Below, piece by piece: positions 54,596 to 64,000 of a stretch of DNA of 64,000 nucleotides. The notes under the pieces were generated by a model, which worked only from the letters and a program-made list of their open reading frames with translations, had not been told where the DNA came from and searched no databases. The DNA comes from Peronospora farinosa (taxonomy: Eukaryota > Oomycota > Peronosporomycetes > Peronosporales > Peronosporaceae). The DNA lies in assembly GCA_947646735.1 (NCBI GenBank), contig CANTFK010000633.1, forward strand, positions 496,001 through 560,000, read 5' to 3'. Every line of letters starts with the position of its first letter. Within the stretch, counting starts at the first letter, position 1. Made by a program: the position numbers and the translations under genes.

Positions 54596-56653
54596 TTACT
54601 GAGCGTCGATGAGACTCTCGACGTCAAGTTGTATAATGTCAGCATCGCAGCCCTGTAGCATATAATCACACAGAACGATAGAGAAGTCAATAAAACAGAT
54701 ACGCGCTCAACTACAACCTCAAAACGTACCAAAATCGATGCAACATTAGGATTCGTACGACCACGATCACCGTGTACAAACTCCTTTACGTACGTTCCTG
54801 CAGACGTTGTAAGACGTAACAACATATAGTGCTTGTTTAGCACCTCGCACTTGGCAGCATGAATAACCTTCGGCCGAGTCATTTGCGTTCTGCGATGCAG
54901 CACGCGGATCGGAGTCTGCTGCTGAATGGTGAGGTCGTGGATTGCATCAATGCTCGCAATAGCCTCAGGTGTTAGAACTCCTTCTGACCACACGACGCAG
55001 CTAATTTAAAAAAGAAAAATATTATCGTCAGCTTGTTCAACAGAAACCTTAAGCACGTTAAGAAACATTTAAAAGTACCAATAAGTCTTCTTCTTGGAGT
55101 CTGCACCGGCTTGCAGTCCCGCAAAATAATCCTTAGTAGAGCTCTTGACTCGAACAATTTCAACAGCGCCACTGTTTGCATCGTTCACTGCCTTTTGGAG
55201 CTTGTCATACTCAGACTGATCCAGGTACGCTTTCTTGGCGTCTACAAAAAAATATCACAAGTTTGGTAAATATTGACAGCCTTACACGATGTCACAACCT
55301 TACTCCAGGGAGTACAGTACTGGAACACTAAGTTGTGTCTCACCTAAGATTTCCAAGATAAATGGTCTTCCATTGCCTAGCATGCGCACGTCAATATCTT
55401 CACGACCTGCCGTGTGGAACTTGTAGCCTGAACCCTGAAAAAATGGCAGCGCAATTTCGCCAATGCATTCTTCCACAGAGGATTTGCCCATTCGCTCGCC
55501 GTCCAAAATCCACGGTGTCTGGCTAATTCCACGCTGGAACTTGAGGTATCGCCCCTGCATGTATACAGAGTCGCGCTCGAACGTGACCACAGCGCGCGGT
55601 AACGTTGCAAGTCGAGTGGGTGGACTCATAATAGTCTCGGGCATAACTGAAAGCGTTGCAAGGGCGCGAGAAACTGCACCAAAACCATCAAATACAGGAG
55701 GCGGACCACGACCGCGCTTTCGTGTCCCCTCCAGCTGTTGCTGCAAAGGAAAAGCGTGCGTGTAAGTAGAAAGCAACAGATCGGCAGGTGTTCAACTCTA
55801 TCATGTTACCTTGATGGCCGGAATTTGTCGCACTTCGTCGGCAGATTCATCGTGCCTGATATCAATCAGTACTGCAAACTCGCTCTTTATAGCACATTCA
55901 GCATTCATAAACATCCGCGATATGCTTGGAGCTAGCAAGGACTGTCCAATTTAAAGCAAAGATGGTGAGTTCCAGCACCGGTACAGGGCTTCCATCAAGG
56001 TCTATCCAACGTCTCCAAACCTTAAGCACATCCTTTACATCGAACGACTTATTGCGCGGAAAGTCGTCTACATCTGAGCGCAAGAAATGTAGGAGCGAGT
56101 ACTCGCGCAGTAGAACCACACTAGGCAGCTTGATGTTAAGCGAGAACACCTTCATGTCGTAGTCTCCCTTCTCGGCCAATAGTTGCACGTCAGCCAGCAT
56201 CTTTTCATGAAATGCTTCATTTAAAATTCCCAGACAGCATGTACAGCCTAGTATAACACAGCATTTACAACACGTGAGTAAAATATCAGCACTCCGCCTC
56301 ACTGACACATCCAATCCACTAACCCAACACTTCCTGCATTTTACATTCTTCGACACCGCTCTCTTTGACAAACATATGCACGGCATCCGCCATTTTCTCT
56401 TTCGAGCAGCTTCCAATTCAGAAAACACAGTCAGCAACGGGCAGAAAGATGTAAGTTGTTTAGAAATATGTTAAAATGTCGACATCATAGTGATCGCTTG
56501 CCATTTTTGTCATAAACCCACTCACGCATAGACAGCCAGATCATCAATACCAGCAAACCGCAAGCAGCATCGCATGCAGACGCCCAATTCGCGGGCGCGA
56601 AGCAGCGCTACGGCAGACAGCGCACCAGCTCGCAGTGCTATCAGGAGCTCCAT
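54596..56653 (-). CDS. tRNA pseudouridine synthase PUS10
   Basis: Eight exons on the minus strand: 56653-56526, 56409-56324, 56247-56021, 55941-55810, 55740-55344, 55241-55079, 55000-54730, 54652-54596 (1461 bp, 486 aa; human PUS10 has 529). All junctions keep phase. The enzyme makes pseudouridine 54/55 in the tRNA T-loop. The N-terminal zinc module is formed by CMRCCLRFAGIDD and CTCCLGIL. The catalytic domain has GRYLKFQRGISQTPW, GREDIDVRMLGNGRPF with the catalytic Asp, a KTY..VVW segment, TPIRVLHRRT and TTSAGTYVKEFVHGDRGRTN. The last exon ends CDADIIQLDVESL. It converges with BTAF1, with 108 bp between stop codons. The exon 2 acceptor is the least certain site. Confidence 0.9.
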
Positions 56654-56924
56654 AACGATGGTGCACCAGTCAATCCATTGACATTTAATTCTGCTCAGCG
56701 ATTAGTCAAAATAAAATATGTTTTGACCAATAGATTACATGATATACTGTTTTTTCTACCAATTGTCGAGGTGAAGTGCTCAACATATAAAATTTCTGTT
56801 ACACTACAGCCCCGGCTCTCTTGCAGTCGACGATCGACGTTGTACGACTCACGACGTAAGGGAAACGCCGAAGCGGTATCAGTAGCTCACTTTGCGCGGC
56901 AAGCATAGAGAGCGAACAACGACC

Positions 56925-59782
56925 ATGCCGAGCTTTTGTCCCAAGTACGTTGTCTTCACTTGGTAAATTCTTGGTCGGGAGCAGCTTTTAGTTTTAACAT
57001 GTTTTGTGTCTTTTTTTGGTTGTGATAGATGCGGGGACTATGTGGAGGAAGATGCGTGCAAGAAGTGCGGTGAGATAGCGGTACGGATAGTTGTTAACAG
57101 GAATGAAGCGAAGAAGAAGACGTTGTACTGACTGATCGATGGCTGACGGTAGGTAACAGCCAAGGAGAACCCATGGAAGACAGCAGCCATGGTGCCCGGA
57201 GGCGACCAGATGAGCGTCCCAGCGTTGCCCACAGCTTTTACTGCAGCTGCACGCATTCAGATGATAGGGTGCGTCCATTTAAAGAGGAGAGGTGTGAAGA
57301 TTGACGTGTTGATTCGGTTCGTCGGTTGTTTGTTTTGTCGTATTTACCGCAGGGTGCAGCCCGTATTGGAGCCCGCTCGCAAGGAGAAAGCGGAGGCGCG
57401 CTTTAATTTTGTGCCGCAAGACTCGAGCACACAGTTGGCGCTGTCGAAGGGTGACGAGGTAGACGTCGTGCGCAAAGATAGCGACGGCTGGTGGTTTGTC
57501 ATTAAGGACGGCGAGAAGGGCCTCGTGCCAGGCTCGTACCTGCACATTGAGAACCCTATCGTCCCCGTCGCAGACGCTGCAATTCTCGCGGCGCGCGAGG
57601 CCTCCAACCAGAGATTTATGGAGATACAGCGCAACTCTGGGGCCAGCACGCATGGATCAGAGCCAGGCATGGAATACCAGTCGCTGCTTGGACTAGAAGC
57701 GCTCGCGATGGCAGACTCTTGCGCGCCAAAACCACCGAGTGGACCTGTGCGTGCAGATGCAAAGTCGGGTGGCACTGAATTTAAGCCTAAAGAGGTGCGC
57801 AAGTTAAGAAAGTGCTACGCTTGCAAGGAGACCATTCTGGGCCGAACGAAAGTATGCAAGGAGCAGATTTTTCATGAGATCTGCCTTCTGTGCAGAGGCT
57901 GTCGAGAGTCGATTGAAGAAGACGAAGACTTTACATTGATCAAGAAAAAAGCGTACCATGCTGAGTGTGCTAACGACGTCAACCACTGCTTCGTTTGCGA
58001 CAAGGAGATCTTGGGCCGAGTGTATCGAGCTGGCGACGGCGCTTTCCACAAGCTCTGTATGGTCTGCTCCGTGTGTAACAAAAAGTCTAAGGAAGCTGGA
58101 GCAAAGTTGGTAAACGACCTTTTCGTTTGCGGCGATTGCGTTGCGGAGAAAGAGAGAAAAGAGAAGGAGGAGACAGAAGCTGCGCTTGAACGCGAACGAG
58201 CTGCTGCCAAAGCAAAGGCAGAAGAGGAAGCAGCTATTGCTGCTGCAAGGGCGTTAGAGGAAGAGAAGGAACGAATCGCTCAAGAGGCTCAGATAGCTGC
58301 CGAAGAGGCTGCTCGTGCAAAAGCCATTGCAGAAGCAGAAATAAAAGCAGCAGAGGCTAAGATGTTACAAAGTGGCGCTGTTTGTGTTTCGAATGGCAAT
58401 AGTCGGTTTGGAATTGATAGCCTTCGATCCAGTACGTCGAATCTTGACCAGTTTGATTTGGAGGCTACACCTCTTGACATGTCAGGGCATAACAGCCGGA
58501 TATCTGAAGCATCAGATTTGGACTCGATTCTTAGTGACGGTGATTATGCTGGATACATGGGAACCGGCCAAAGGGAATCGCTGCGCTTGTCGGAAGTGCT
58601 TGACCTTGAGTCTTACAAAGATGATCGTTTGTCCGACATGAGCGGTATCTTAGAAGGAGCTGCCGAACGGACGAAGCCGCGGCACTCAACAACGATTGAA
58701 GGAATAATGAATGAAAACGAAGAAGTCTTTTTGGAAGATGAGGACGACCGAGAGCTGTGTGGCGGTTGCAAGCTTGTACTAGAAGGAGAAGCTGTTGGTG
58801 CTCTGAACCAGTACTTTCACTACGAGGTGCGTTTGCGGGTATTGTGGAGTGCGCAACATGCAATGTGTGCTAACGACGAACTAACTTGATGTCATTTGTG
58901 GTCTACAGTGCTTCAAATGCAGCCACTGCAGTCGTGTTATCGCTGAAGACGATGGTTACGCCGAGAAAAACAACCAGGTATGGCTTGCTTTCTTGCGTTG
59001 TGTAGTGACATAGCCTTAGCTAATAAGTCGGTATGACTCCAGGCGTTCCACCAAGCTTGCTACCAGGTTCGCTTCGGCAAGATGTGCCATCGATGCGACA
59101 AGGTCCTTAGGGGGAAAGTGGTTAAGGCTCTCGATCATCTTTACCACCCCGATTGCTTTGTGTGCTTCCAGTGCAGCGCTTCCCTATCAGGTACGCATAG
59201 AGATTTCCGCTAACTGGGTAAATGATACTAATTCTGATAGTGTCTTATCGTCCAATAGAAAGTTTTTTTGAGCACGTAAGCCAAGCGGTTTGCGCTAAGT
59301 GCAAGCACGAAGCGATTGTGTTAGATGAACTTAGCCTTCCGTACGTATGGTATGAATGACCTAGAAACTTTATTTCGATTGACTAATATGGTTTTTGCTA
59401 TCTGAAACCCAACAGAGAGACAATGACTCCCGTGTCCAAGGCTATTGCTGGCTATCGGTTCGACGCCCAGGATGACACACAATTGACTATTTATCCGGGC
59501 GACGAGGTTGCTATTTTTCAGAAGGTACGTTTATCGCGAGGCTTGTGTATTTTGTGTGCTCTAACGATGATCTCATGTGCGTGACAGGACGACGATGGCT
59601 GGTGGCTGGTGGAATTGAGAAGCAAGCGTGGCTACGTGCCAGGTTCATATTTGATTGAGCGTCCTATTGAAGAACAGCATAAGAGTAGAGTCTGCAAGGC
59701 GGGTCTTTGCAGCTCGTGCTCAACGCAAAATCCAGCAGAGGCACGCTTTTGCCGAAGCTGTGGCAACAATCTCAAAGCCTAA
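56925..59782 (+). CDS. LIM and SH3 domain adaptor with zinc ribbons at both ends
   Basis: Nine exons: 56925-56944, 57029-57069, 57160-57268, 57353-58826, 58909-58977, 59043-59190, 59259-59340, 59416-59524, 59588-59782 (2247 bp, 748 aa), all in phase. Order: N-terminal zinc ribbon (FCPKCGDYVEEDACKKCG), SH3 domain at about 70-125 (ALSKGDEVDVV, DGWWFVIK, GLVPGSYL), LIM 1 at about 210 (CYACKETILG), LIM 2 at about 268 (CFVCDKEILG), an Ala/Glu/Lys-rich helix (about 322-400), a Ser/Asp-rich region, LIM 3 at about 526 (CGGCKLVLEG), LIM 4 at about 588 (CHRCDKVLRG), a second SH3 at about 658-712 (DDDGWWLVEL, GYVPGSYL) and a C-terminal zinc ribbon (CSSCSTQNPAEARFCRSCG). This is a cytoplasmic scaffold, probably for actin or signalling complexes. 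The exact LIM/SH3 order is not one I know from animals or fungi. Confidence 0.88.
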
Positions 59783-59982
59783 CTGGCGTATGCGTACGAG
59801 AAAGTGACAAGCAAGAGTTGTTCATAGAAAAAGTACGGGGCATATTGATAGACTTCGATGCTTTTGGGACTGTCCGCCATCCCCGTTCCGTTCTCACTGT
59901 GGGTGCTGAGGTACTTCAACTGTCAATTTAGCGTCCCATATTTTTTAACTACCTACTCGCTTTCAGTGGAAAGTTGAATCGT

Positions 59983-60000
59983 GCTCACTTGTGCATTTTT
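59983..60000 (+). promoter_or_regulatory. Oomycete Inr/FPR-like core promoter
   Basis: GCTCACTTGTGCATTTTT fits the oomycete initiator plus flanking promoter region consensus (GCTCATTYYNCAWTTTT) with one extra base and one change. It lies 13 bp before the ATG at 60013, a usual distance for short oomycete leaders. Only a sequence match; no transcript data. Confidence 0.5.
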
Positions 60001-60012
60001 CTTCGACTTCTC

Positions 60013-60918
60013 ATGTGGACCAAAGGACTAACTTACTCGACTCCTGCGTTGCAGTCTTCTGCTGTGGCGCTGCTTGGCCGTGGATGCTTGCGCGGAGTGC
60101 ATTCCCGCCGCAGCATTCGTATGTGGGACCGGGTACAGCCGTCGCTCTGGCATCCTTTGGCGTCACTGGAGCAGTCGCTCATGGACGTAGAAGTGATGGC
60201 TCAACGAGTGTTCTCGCCTCGCTTCCCACCGTTTGCGCCGTTTGCGCCCGACACGTTGCCGAAACTACATCATGACGACAAAGAGTTTTTCAAGGACCTG
60301 CCAATCAAGAGACCAGAAGAAGTGACGAAAGCGACGCTAAAAGCTGCGGCGCCAGAGTATAGTGCGTCCGAGAAGAAGGGGGTCGACGCTGCCCTTGACA
60401 CGAACGAGTCGTCAACTGGCGCCGAGGGCACTATACCTCACCCGTCATTCACGTCATACTCGTACACGTACTCGACCGTGCTAGACCATAGTGGTCACCG
60501 TATCGGGACATCTCGTCGACGTTACGAGGACTCGACGGGGCGTTTGAAGGCCACCCACGAGCGCGAGATTGATGGCAAGAATTTAAAGACGGTGTGGCAG
60601 CGTTCCAATACTCAAGACGAGGGCGGGCATGAGACGGTCTGCTCAAGCGGTAGCCCGGACGAGTTTGAAAAGGAGTGGCTTGTGACACCATTCGGCCGTG
60701 CCGAGGACGAGGAGCTGGCTAAGTGGATGGAAGAACGAGAGCGTGGTGTGTACAAAGCTTTTGGCATTGAGTACAATTCCGATGAACCGAAGCAAAATGA
60801 GATGACGAATGAAGAGCGCAAAGTGGTGGAGGAAGTTGGCACAGAGCGAAAGGAGAAGATTCAGGAAATGTCGAAGCGGCAGGAAGAGGAGACGACTTCT
60901 CCGGAGTATACGTCGTAA
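60013..60918 (+). CDS. Unrecognised acidic protein (301 aa)
   Basis: The frame runs from ATG 60013, the first after the initiator-like element, to 60918. The N-terminus is hydrophobic and then basic (LLGRGCLRGVHSRRSIRMW), possibly a mitochondrial targeting sequence. A central block SYSYTYSTVLDHSGHRIGTS and RRRYEDSTGRLKATHERE with LKTVWQRS looks like a conserved domain and faintly resembles myeloid leukaemia factor (MLF) proteins. The last 90 residues are Glu/Lys-rich and probably helical. I cannot assign a function. Confidence 0.6.
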   Translation: MWTKGLTYSTPALQSSAVALLGRGCLRGVHSRRSIRMWDRVQPSLWHPLASLEQSLMDVEVMAQRVFSPRFPPFAPFAPDTLPKLHHDDKEFFKDLPIKRPEEVTKATLKAAAPEYSASEKKGVDAALDTNESSTGAEGTIPHPSFTSYSYTYSTVLDHSGHRIGTSRRRYEDSTGRLKATHEREIDGKNLKTVWQRSNTQDEGGHETVCSSGSPDEFEKEWLVTPFGRAEDEELAKWMEERERGVYKAFGIEYNSDEPKQNEMTNEERKVVEEVGTERKEKIQEMSKRQEEETTSPEYTS

Positions 60919-61123
60919 AAGTGGCAGCGACTAAAGTGAATGTGACTACCTGGTAGCTTAGTGTTTTTCGATTCTGTCACTACACATTTTACCAACTTCA
61001 CAATGAATATTGATGTTTCAAAGCAAATTTATTTTTTGCTGTCAATTTTGCTTGATTACCGGTGCAATACTGATAAATCGACTAAAGCATCCATCCATTA
61101 CAATCAAGCCCTCGGCTTAAAAC

Positions 61124-64000
61124 ATGGACGATGGGTCCGACGAGCTACTTCTCAAGCCGACGTCCAATGATATGTCTTTGCAGCTCGATGGCTTTGATGC
61201 GGATGCGGCCACGGGCGATTCTAAGCGCTGGCTGCAGAGTCTGGAGAAGTGCATCCGCGCTATCGTGAGCATTCGACTGCTTAGTGTGCGGGCGTTTGAT
61301 GGCAATGGTGCCAGTTTTAGCGTAGCTACAGGATTTGTGGTGGACATGAAGCGAGGATTAATCCTCACGAACCGCCACGTGGTGACGCCCGGTCCTGTGG
61401 TTGCTGATGCCATCTTTCTTAATAAAGAGGAGGTGGATCTCGTGCCTGTGTATCGAGATCCCGTGCACGACTTTGGCTTTTTCCGCTTTGATCCGAGCAA
61501 GGTCAAATTTCTGCAGCTGCATGAGATTCCACTACGACCCGAAGCTGCCAAGATTGGCGTCGAGATCCGTGTCGTGGGCAATGATGCAGGGGAGAAACTG
61601 TCCATCTTGCCGGGTATCTTGGCCAAGCTGGATCGAGATGCGCCATCCTATGGCTCCAGCACGTACAATGACTTTAACACGTTTTACTTCGCAGCGGCCA
61701 GTAGCACAAGTGGAGGCTCCAGTGGATCTCCCGTGCTGAATATTGACGGATGCGCTATCGCACTGAACGCTGGAGGAGCCAAAAAGGCGGCATCATCTTT
61801 TTACCTGCCACTGGATCGCATTGTACGGGTGCTCGGACTAATTCAACAAGGCAAACCGGTGCCGCGTGGAACCATCCAGACGATTTTCCGTCACACAGCG
61901 TTCGATGAGGTGCGGCGACTTGGGTTGTCAGGCGAAACAGAGGCTATGGTGCGCCAACAATTCCCGCAGGAGACAGGTATGATGGTGGTGGACCAGGTCA
62001 TCCAAGGAGGGCCAGCGCATGACCATCTGCGTACAGGAGACGTGCTTATTAAGTTTGCGGGAAAGTACGGCGCAACGTTTTTGACCATTGAAGAGTTGTT
62101 GGATTCTCACGTTGCTGAGACTGTAAACGCGCAGTTCCAGCGCGGAAACGAGCAGTACACAGCCACACTGAACATTCAGGACTTACATGCTATTACGCCT
62201 GACAGGTACTTGGAAATTGGCGGTGGCATTGTGCATGCACTGTCCTACCAACAAGCTCGCAACGCTTCGCTACCGGTGGGTGGCGTGTATCTAGCCCAAG
62301 CAGGCCACATGTTCATGAAGGCACATCTGGCCCAGCCCTGTATCATAACATCCGTGGCAGGACAGCCCACCCCTACGCTAGATGACTTCGCGAACGTCAT
62401 GGCCTCGCTTCCTAACGGTTTTCGAACGGTTTTGCGGTACTTCATGATCCGCGATCGGCACCGTGTCCGCACAGCCTTCATTATGATGGATCGTCAATGG
62501 TTTCCGATGCAGATGTGCACACGTAACGACGAGGACGGGTTGTGGTATCCAAAAGCATACATCCAGGATGCAATAAACGGAGATAAAGCACTCGGAAATA
62601 TTGCAAATTTCGAAAGCCCAACTTTTTCTCCAGCGCCGTTGAGTTTTCCCGGAGGAAACGCGCTGGGCAAGAAGACGCTGCTGTCACTTGTGATGGTATC
62701 TTTTGACATCCCTTACATGGTTGATGGTATTTCGAGCTCAAGCTACCATGGGATGGGAGTCGTGGTGCATGCCGCGCAAGGTTTTGTGCTCGTAGATCAG
62801 AACACGGTTCCCATTGCATTGGGTGATGTGTTGATTACAATCGCAGCTACCGTTGAGGTTCCCGCTAAGGTGGTTTTTGTGCACCCAGTTCACAACTTCT
62901 CCATTGTACAATATGATCCCAAGACGCTAGGCTCTGTAGCCAGCCATATTGAGAGTGTTGTGCTGGCCGAGAAACCGCTTGAAGTTGGTGAGACTGCCGA
63001 CTACGTCGGATTGAGCAGCAATTGGACCGTCGTTACTATAAAAGCTGTCGTTACTAAGCTCGACCGTCTTGTGTTGCGCGACTTCCAGCCACCACGATAC
63101 AAGGCATGCAATATTGAAGTACTGCACTTTGATCGTATCACAAAGTCTGTGGGCGGTGTCTTCATTGATAGTGCAGGCGCTGTGAATGCAATTTGGCTGT
63201 CCTTTAGCTACCAAGACAATGCTGGTCGCAAAGAGGTTTTTCGTGGACTACCGGTCAGCATTTTTCGACCCATCATTGCCGAGCTGCGAGCGTCTCGCAT
63301 CCCGGCGTCATTGAATATTTTGCCGGCGCAACTGCTGACTTACTCTCTGTCGAAGGCACGCTCTGGTCTTGGACTTTCTGATGGATGGATACAGAAGCTC
63401 GAGTCCTGCTACGAGGACAAGCGCCAGGTACTTGGAATCAAGCGATGTGCTGCTGGCACGGACTGCGCCAAAAAGTTTGAAAGCGGCGACTTGCTTCTAG
63501 CCATTGATGGACGAGTTGTCGTGCGGGATGCAGATGTAGAAGATGCAGTGGACGGCAAAACGAATATAGTTGCTGTGATTGTGCGCGAGCAGAAGGAAAT
63601 GGAGGTGACTGTAAGCACGTCTCAGCTGTCGGCAATGGGCACTAATCGTGTAATCGTCTGGTGTGGTCTCGTCATCCAGAACCCCCACTATGCGGTAGCA
63701 AGCTTAGGCTACATTCCAGAGGAAGGCGGTGGCGTATATTGCTCACGGTGGTGCTATGGATCTCCCGCGCATAAGTACGGATTGCGAGCAACTATATGGC
63801 TTGTGGAAGTTAACGGTAAGCCGACACGCACACTAGATGACTTCTTGGGGGTGGTCGGACGTTTTGGTAATCGCGAATCTGTGCGCTTAAAGACAATTTC
63901 CATTAACACGAAGCCAAAGGTGTTTACCTTGAAGACAGACTACCACTACTGGCCAACAATCGAGCTGCATCGAGATGGATGGGATTGGAAATATGTAAAG
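61124..64000 (+). CDS. Nma111-like HtrA serine protease with PDZ domains (3' end outside window)
   Basis: The frame is open from ATG 61124 to the end of the window (959 codons, no stop); yeast Nma111 has 997 residues. The first half has the trypsin-like protease with a complete triad: LTNRHVV (His), VHDFGFFRFD (Asp) and SGGSSGSPVLN (Ser). PDZ-type segments follow (GMMVVDQVIQGGPAHDHL; GVYLAQAGHMF ... PTPTLDDFANVM). The second half repeats the plan in degenerate form: a protease-like region without a clear active Ser (KSVGGVFIDSAG) and further PDZ segments (FESGDLLLAIDG; GSPAHKYGL). This double HtrA plan is specific to Nma111, a nuclear protein linked to apoptosis and protein quality control. 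Confidence 0.9.
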   Translation, partial: MDDGSDELLLKPTSNDMSLQLDGFDADAATGDSKRWLQSLEKCIRAIVSIRLLSVRAFDGNGASFSVATGFVVDMKRGLILTNRHVVTPGPVVADAIFLNKEEVDLVPVYRDPVHDFGFFRFDPSKVKFLQLHEIPLRPEAAKIGVEIRVVGNDAGEKLSILPGILAKLDRDAPSYGSSTYNDFNTFYFAAASSTSGGSSGSPVLNIDGCAIALNAGGAKKAASSFYLPLDRIVRVLGLIQQGKPVPRGTIQTIFRHTAFDEVRRLGLSGETEAMVRQQFPQETGMMVVDQVIQGGPAHDHLRTGDVLIKFAGKYGATFLTIEELLDSHVAETVNAQFQRGNEQYTATLNIQDLHAITPDRYLEIGGGIVHALSYQQARNASLPVGGVYLAQAGHMFMKAHLAQPCIITSVAGQPTPTLDDFANVMASLPNGFRTVLRYFMIRDRHRVRTAFIMMDRQWFPMQMCTRNDEDGLWYPKAYIQDAINGDKALGNIANFESPTFSPAPLSFPGGNALGKKTLLSLVMVSFDIPYMVDGISSSSYHGMGVVVHAAQGFVLVDQNTVPIALGDVLITIAATVEVPAKVVFVHPVHNFSIVQYDPKTLGSVASHIESVVLAEKPLEVGETADYVGLSSNWTVVTIKAVVTKLDRLVLRDFQPPRYKACNIEVLHFDRITKSVGGVFIDSAGAVNAIWLSFSYQDNAGRKEVFRGLPVSIFRPIIAELRASRIPASLNILPAQLLTYSLSKARSGLGLSDGWIQKLESCYEDKRQVLGIKRCAAGTDCAKKFESGDLLLAIDGRVVVRDADVEDAVDGKTNIVAVIVREQKEMEVTVSTSQLSAMGTNRVIVWCGLVIQNPHYAVASLGYIPEEGGGVYCSRWCYGSPAHKYGLRATIWLVEVNGKPTRTLDDFLGVVGRFGNRESVRLKTISINTKPKVFTLKTDYHYWPTIELHRDGWDWKYVK

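Noticed and set aside
57279..58210. Minus-strand frames over the LIM/SH3 gene
   Set aside because: Shadows in other frames of a gene with clear domains and consistent splicing.
1..64000. tRNA or rRNA genes
   Set aside because: No cloverleaf with A and B boxes or rRNA core sequence was recognised by eye. A covariance-model scan would be decisive.

Overview
The window looks like nuclear DNA of a plant-pathogenic oomycete, most likely a Peronosporales species (Phytophthora or downy mildew). The evidence is intron-poor compact genes with 44-84 bp GT-AG introns, an oomycete-style initiator (Inr/FPR) at 59983, and a sharp split between a repeat-filled half and a gene-dense half. The species cannot be fixed from the sequence alone. 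No tRNA, rRNA, CRISPR array or bacterial-style operon was seen.

Positions 1-40380 are mostly transposon-derived. Two host genes survive here: a seven-exon ROGDI/RAV2-like gene (1677-3002) and a multi-pass membrane protein (3827-4759, minus). The rest is layered LTR retrotransposons. Ty3/Gypsy family A has three copies. A1 (9697-17449) is full length, with an ACATA target duplication, and is nested in an older LTR called family C. A2 (17781-22071) is inverted and truncated at its 5' end. A3 (29946-37600) is full length. A diverged Gypsy element, B (22072 to about 27250), has lost reverse transcriptase and RNase H; it is interrupted by a TG...CA element (family D, 22762-23829) and a Copia fragment. 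A second family D copy (5343-6487), Copia LTR and gag debris (300-740, 6808-7830) and a stem-loop-rich LTR-like segment (8189-8422) fill the remainder. All family A copies share the same inactivating lesions, have block-wise mosaic LTRs, and carry a long reading region on the antisense strand between integrase and the 3' LTR.

Positions 40383-64000 are gene-dense and almost free of repeats. In order: a secreted or type I membrane protein with a Cys-rich ectodomain (minus), phosphatidate cytidylyltransferase (plus), a small two-exon membrane protein (minus), a PX-domain protein (minus), a hypothetical (minus), dolichyldiphosphatase DOLPP1 (minus), BTAF1/Mot1 (plus), PUS10 (minus), a LIM/SH3 zinc-ribbon adaptor (plus), an unrecognised acidic protein (plus), and an Nma111-like HtrA/PDZ serine protease that runs off the window end. 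DOLPP1 and BTAF1 are divergent with only 41 bp between start codons. BTAF1 and PUS10 converge with a 108 bp gap.

The genes do not form one pathway. They are general eukaryotic functions: V-ATPase assembly, phospholipid and dolichol metabolism, TBP cycling, tRNA pseudouridylation, cytoskeletal or signalling adaptor, proteolysis. Splice models were built by eye from reading-frame continuity, GT/AG sites and remembered family motifs. No alignment or transcript data were used.
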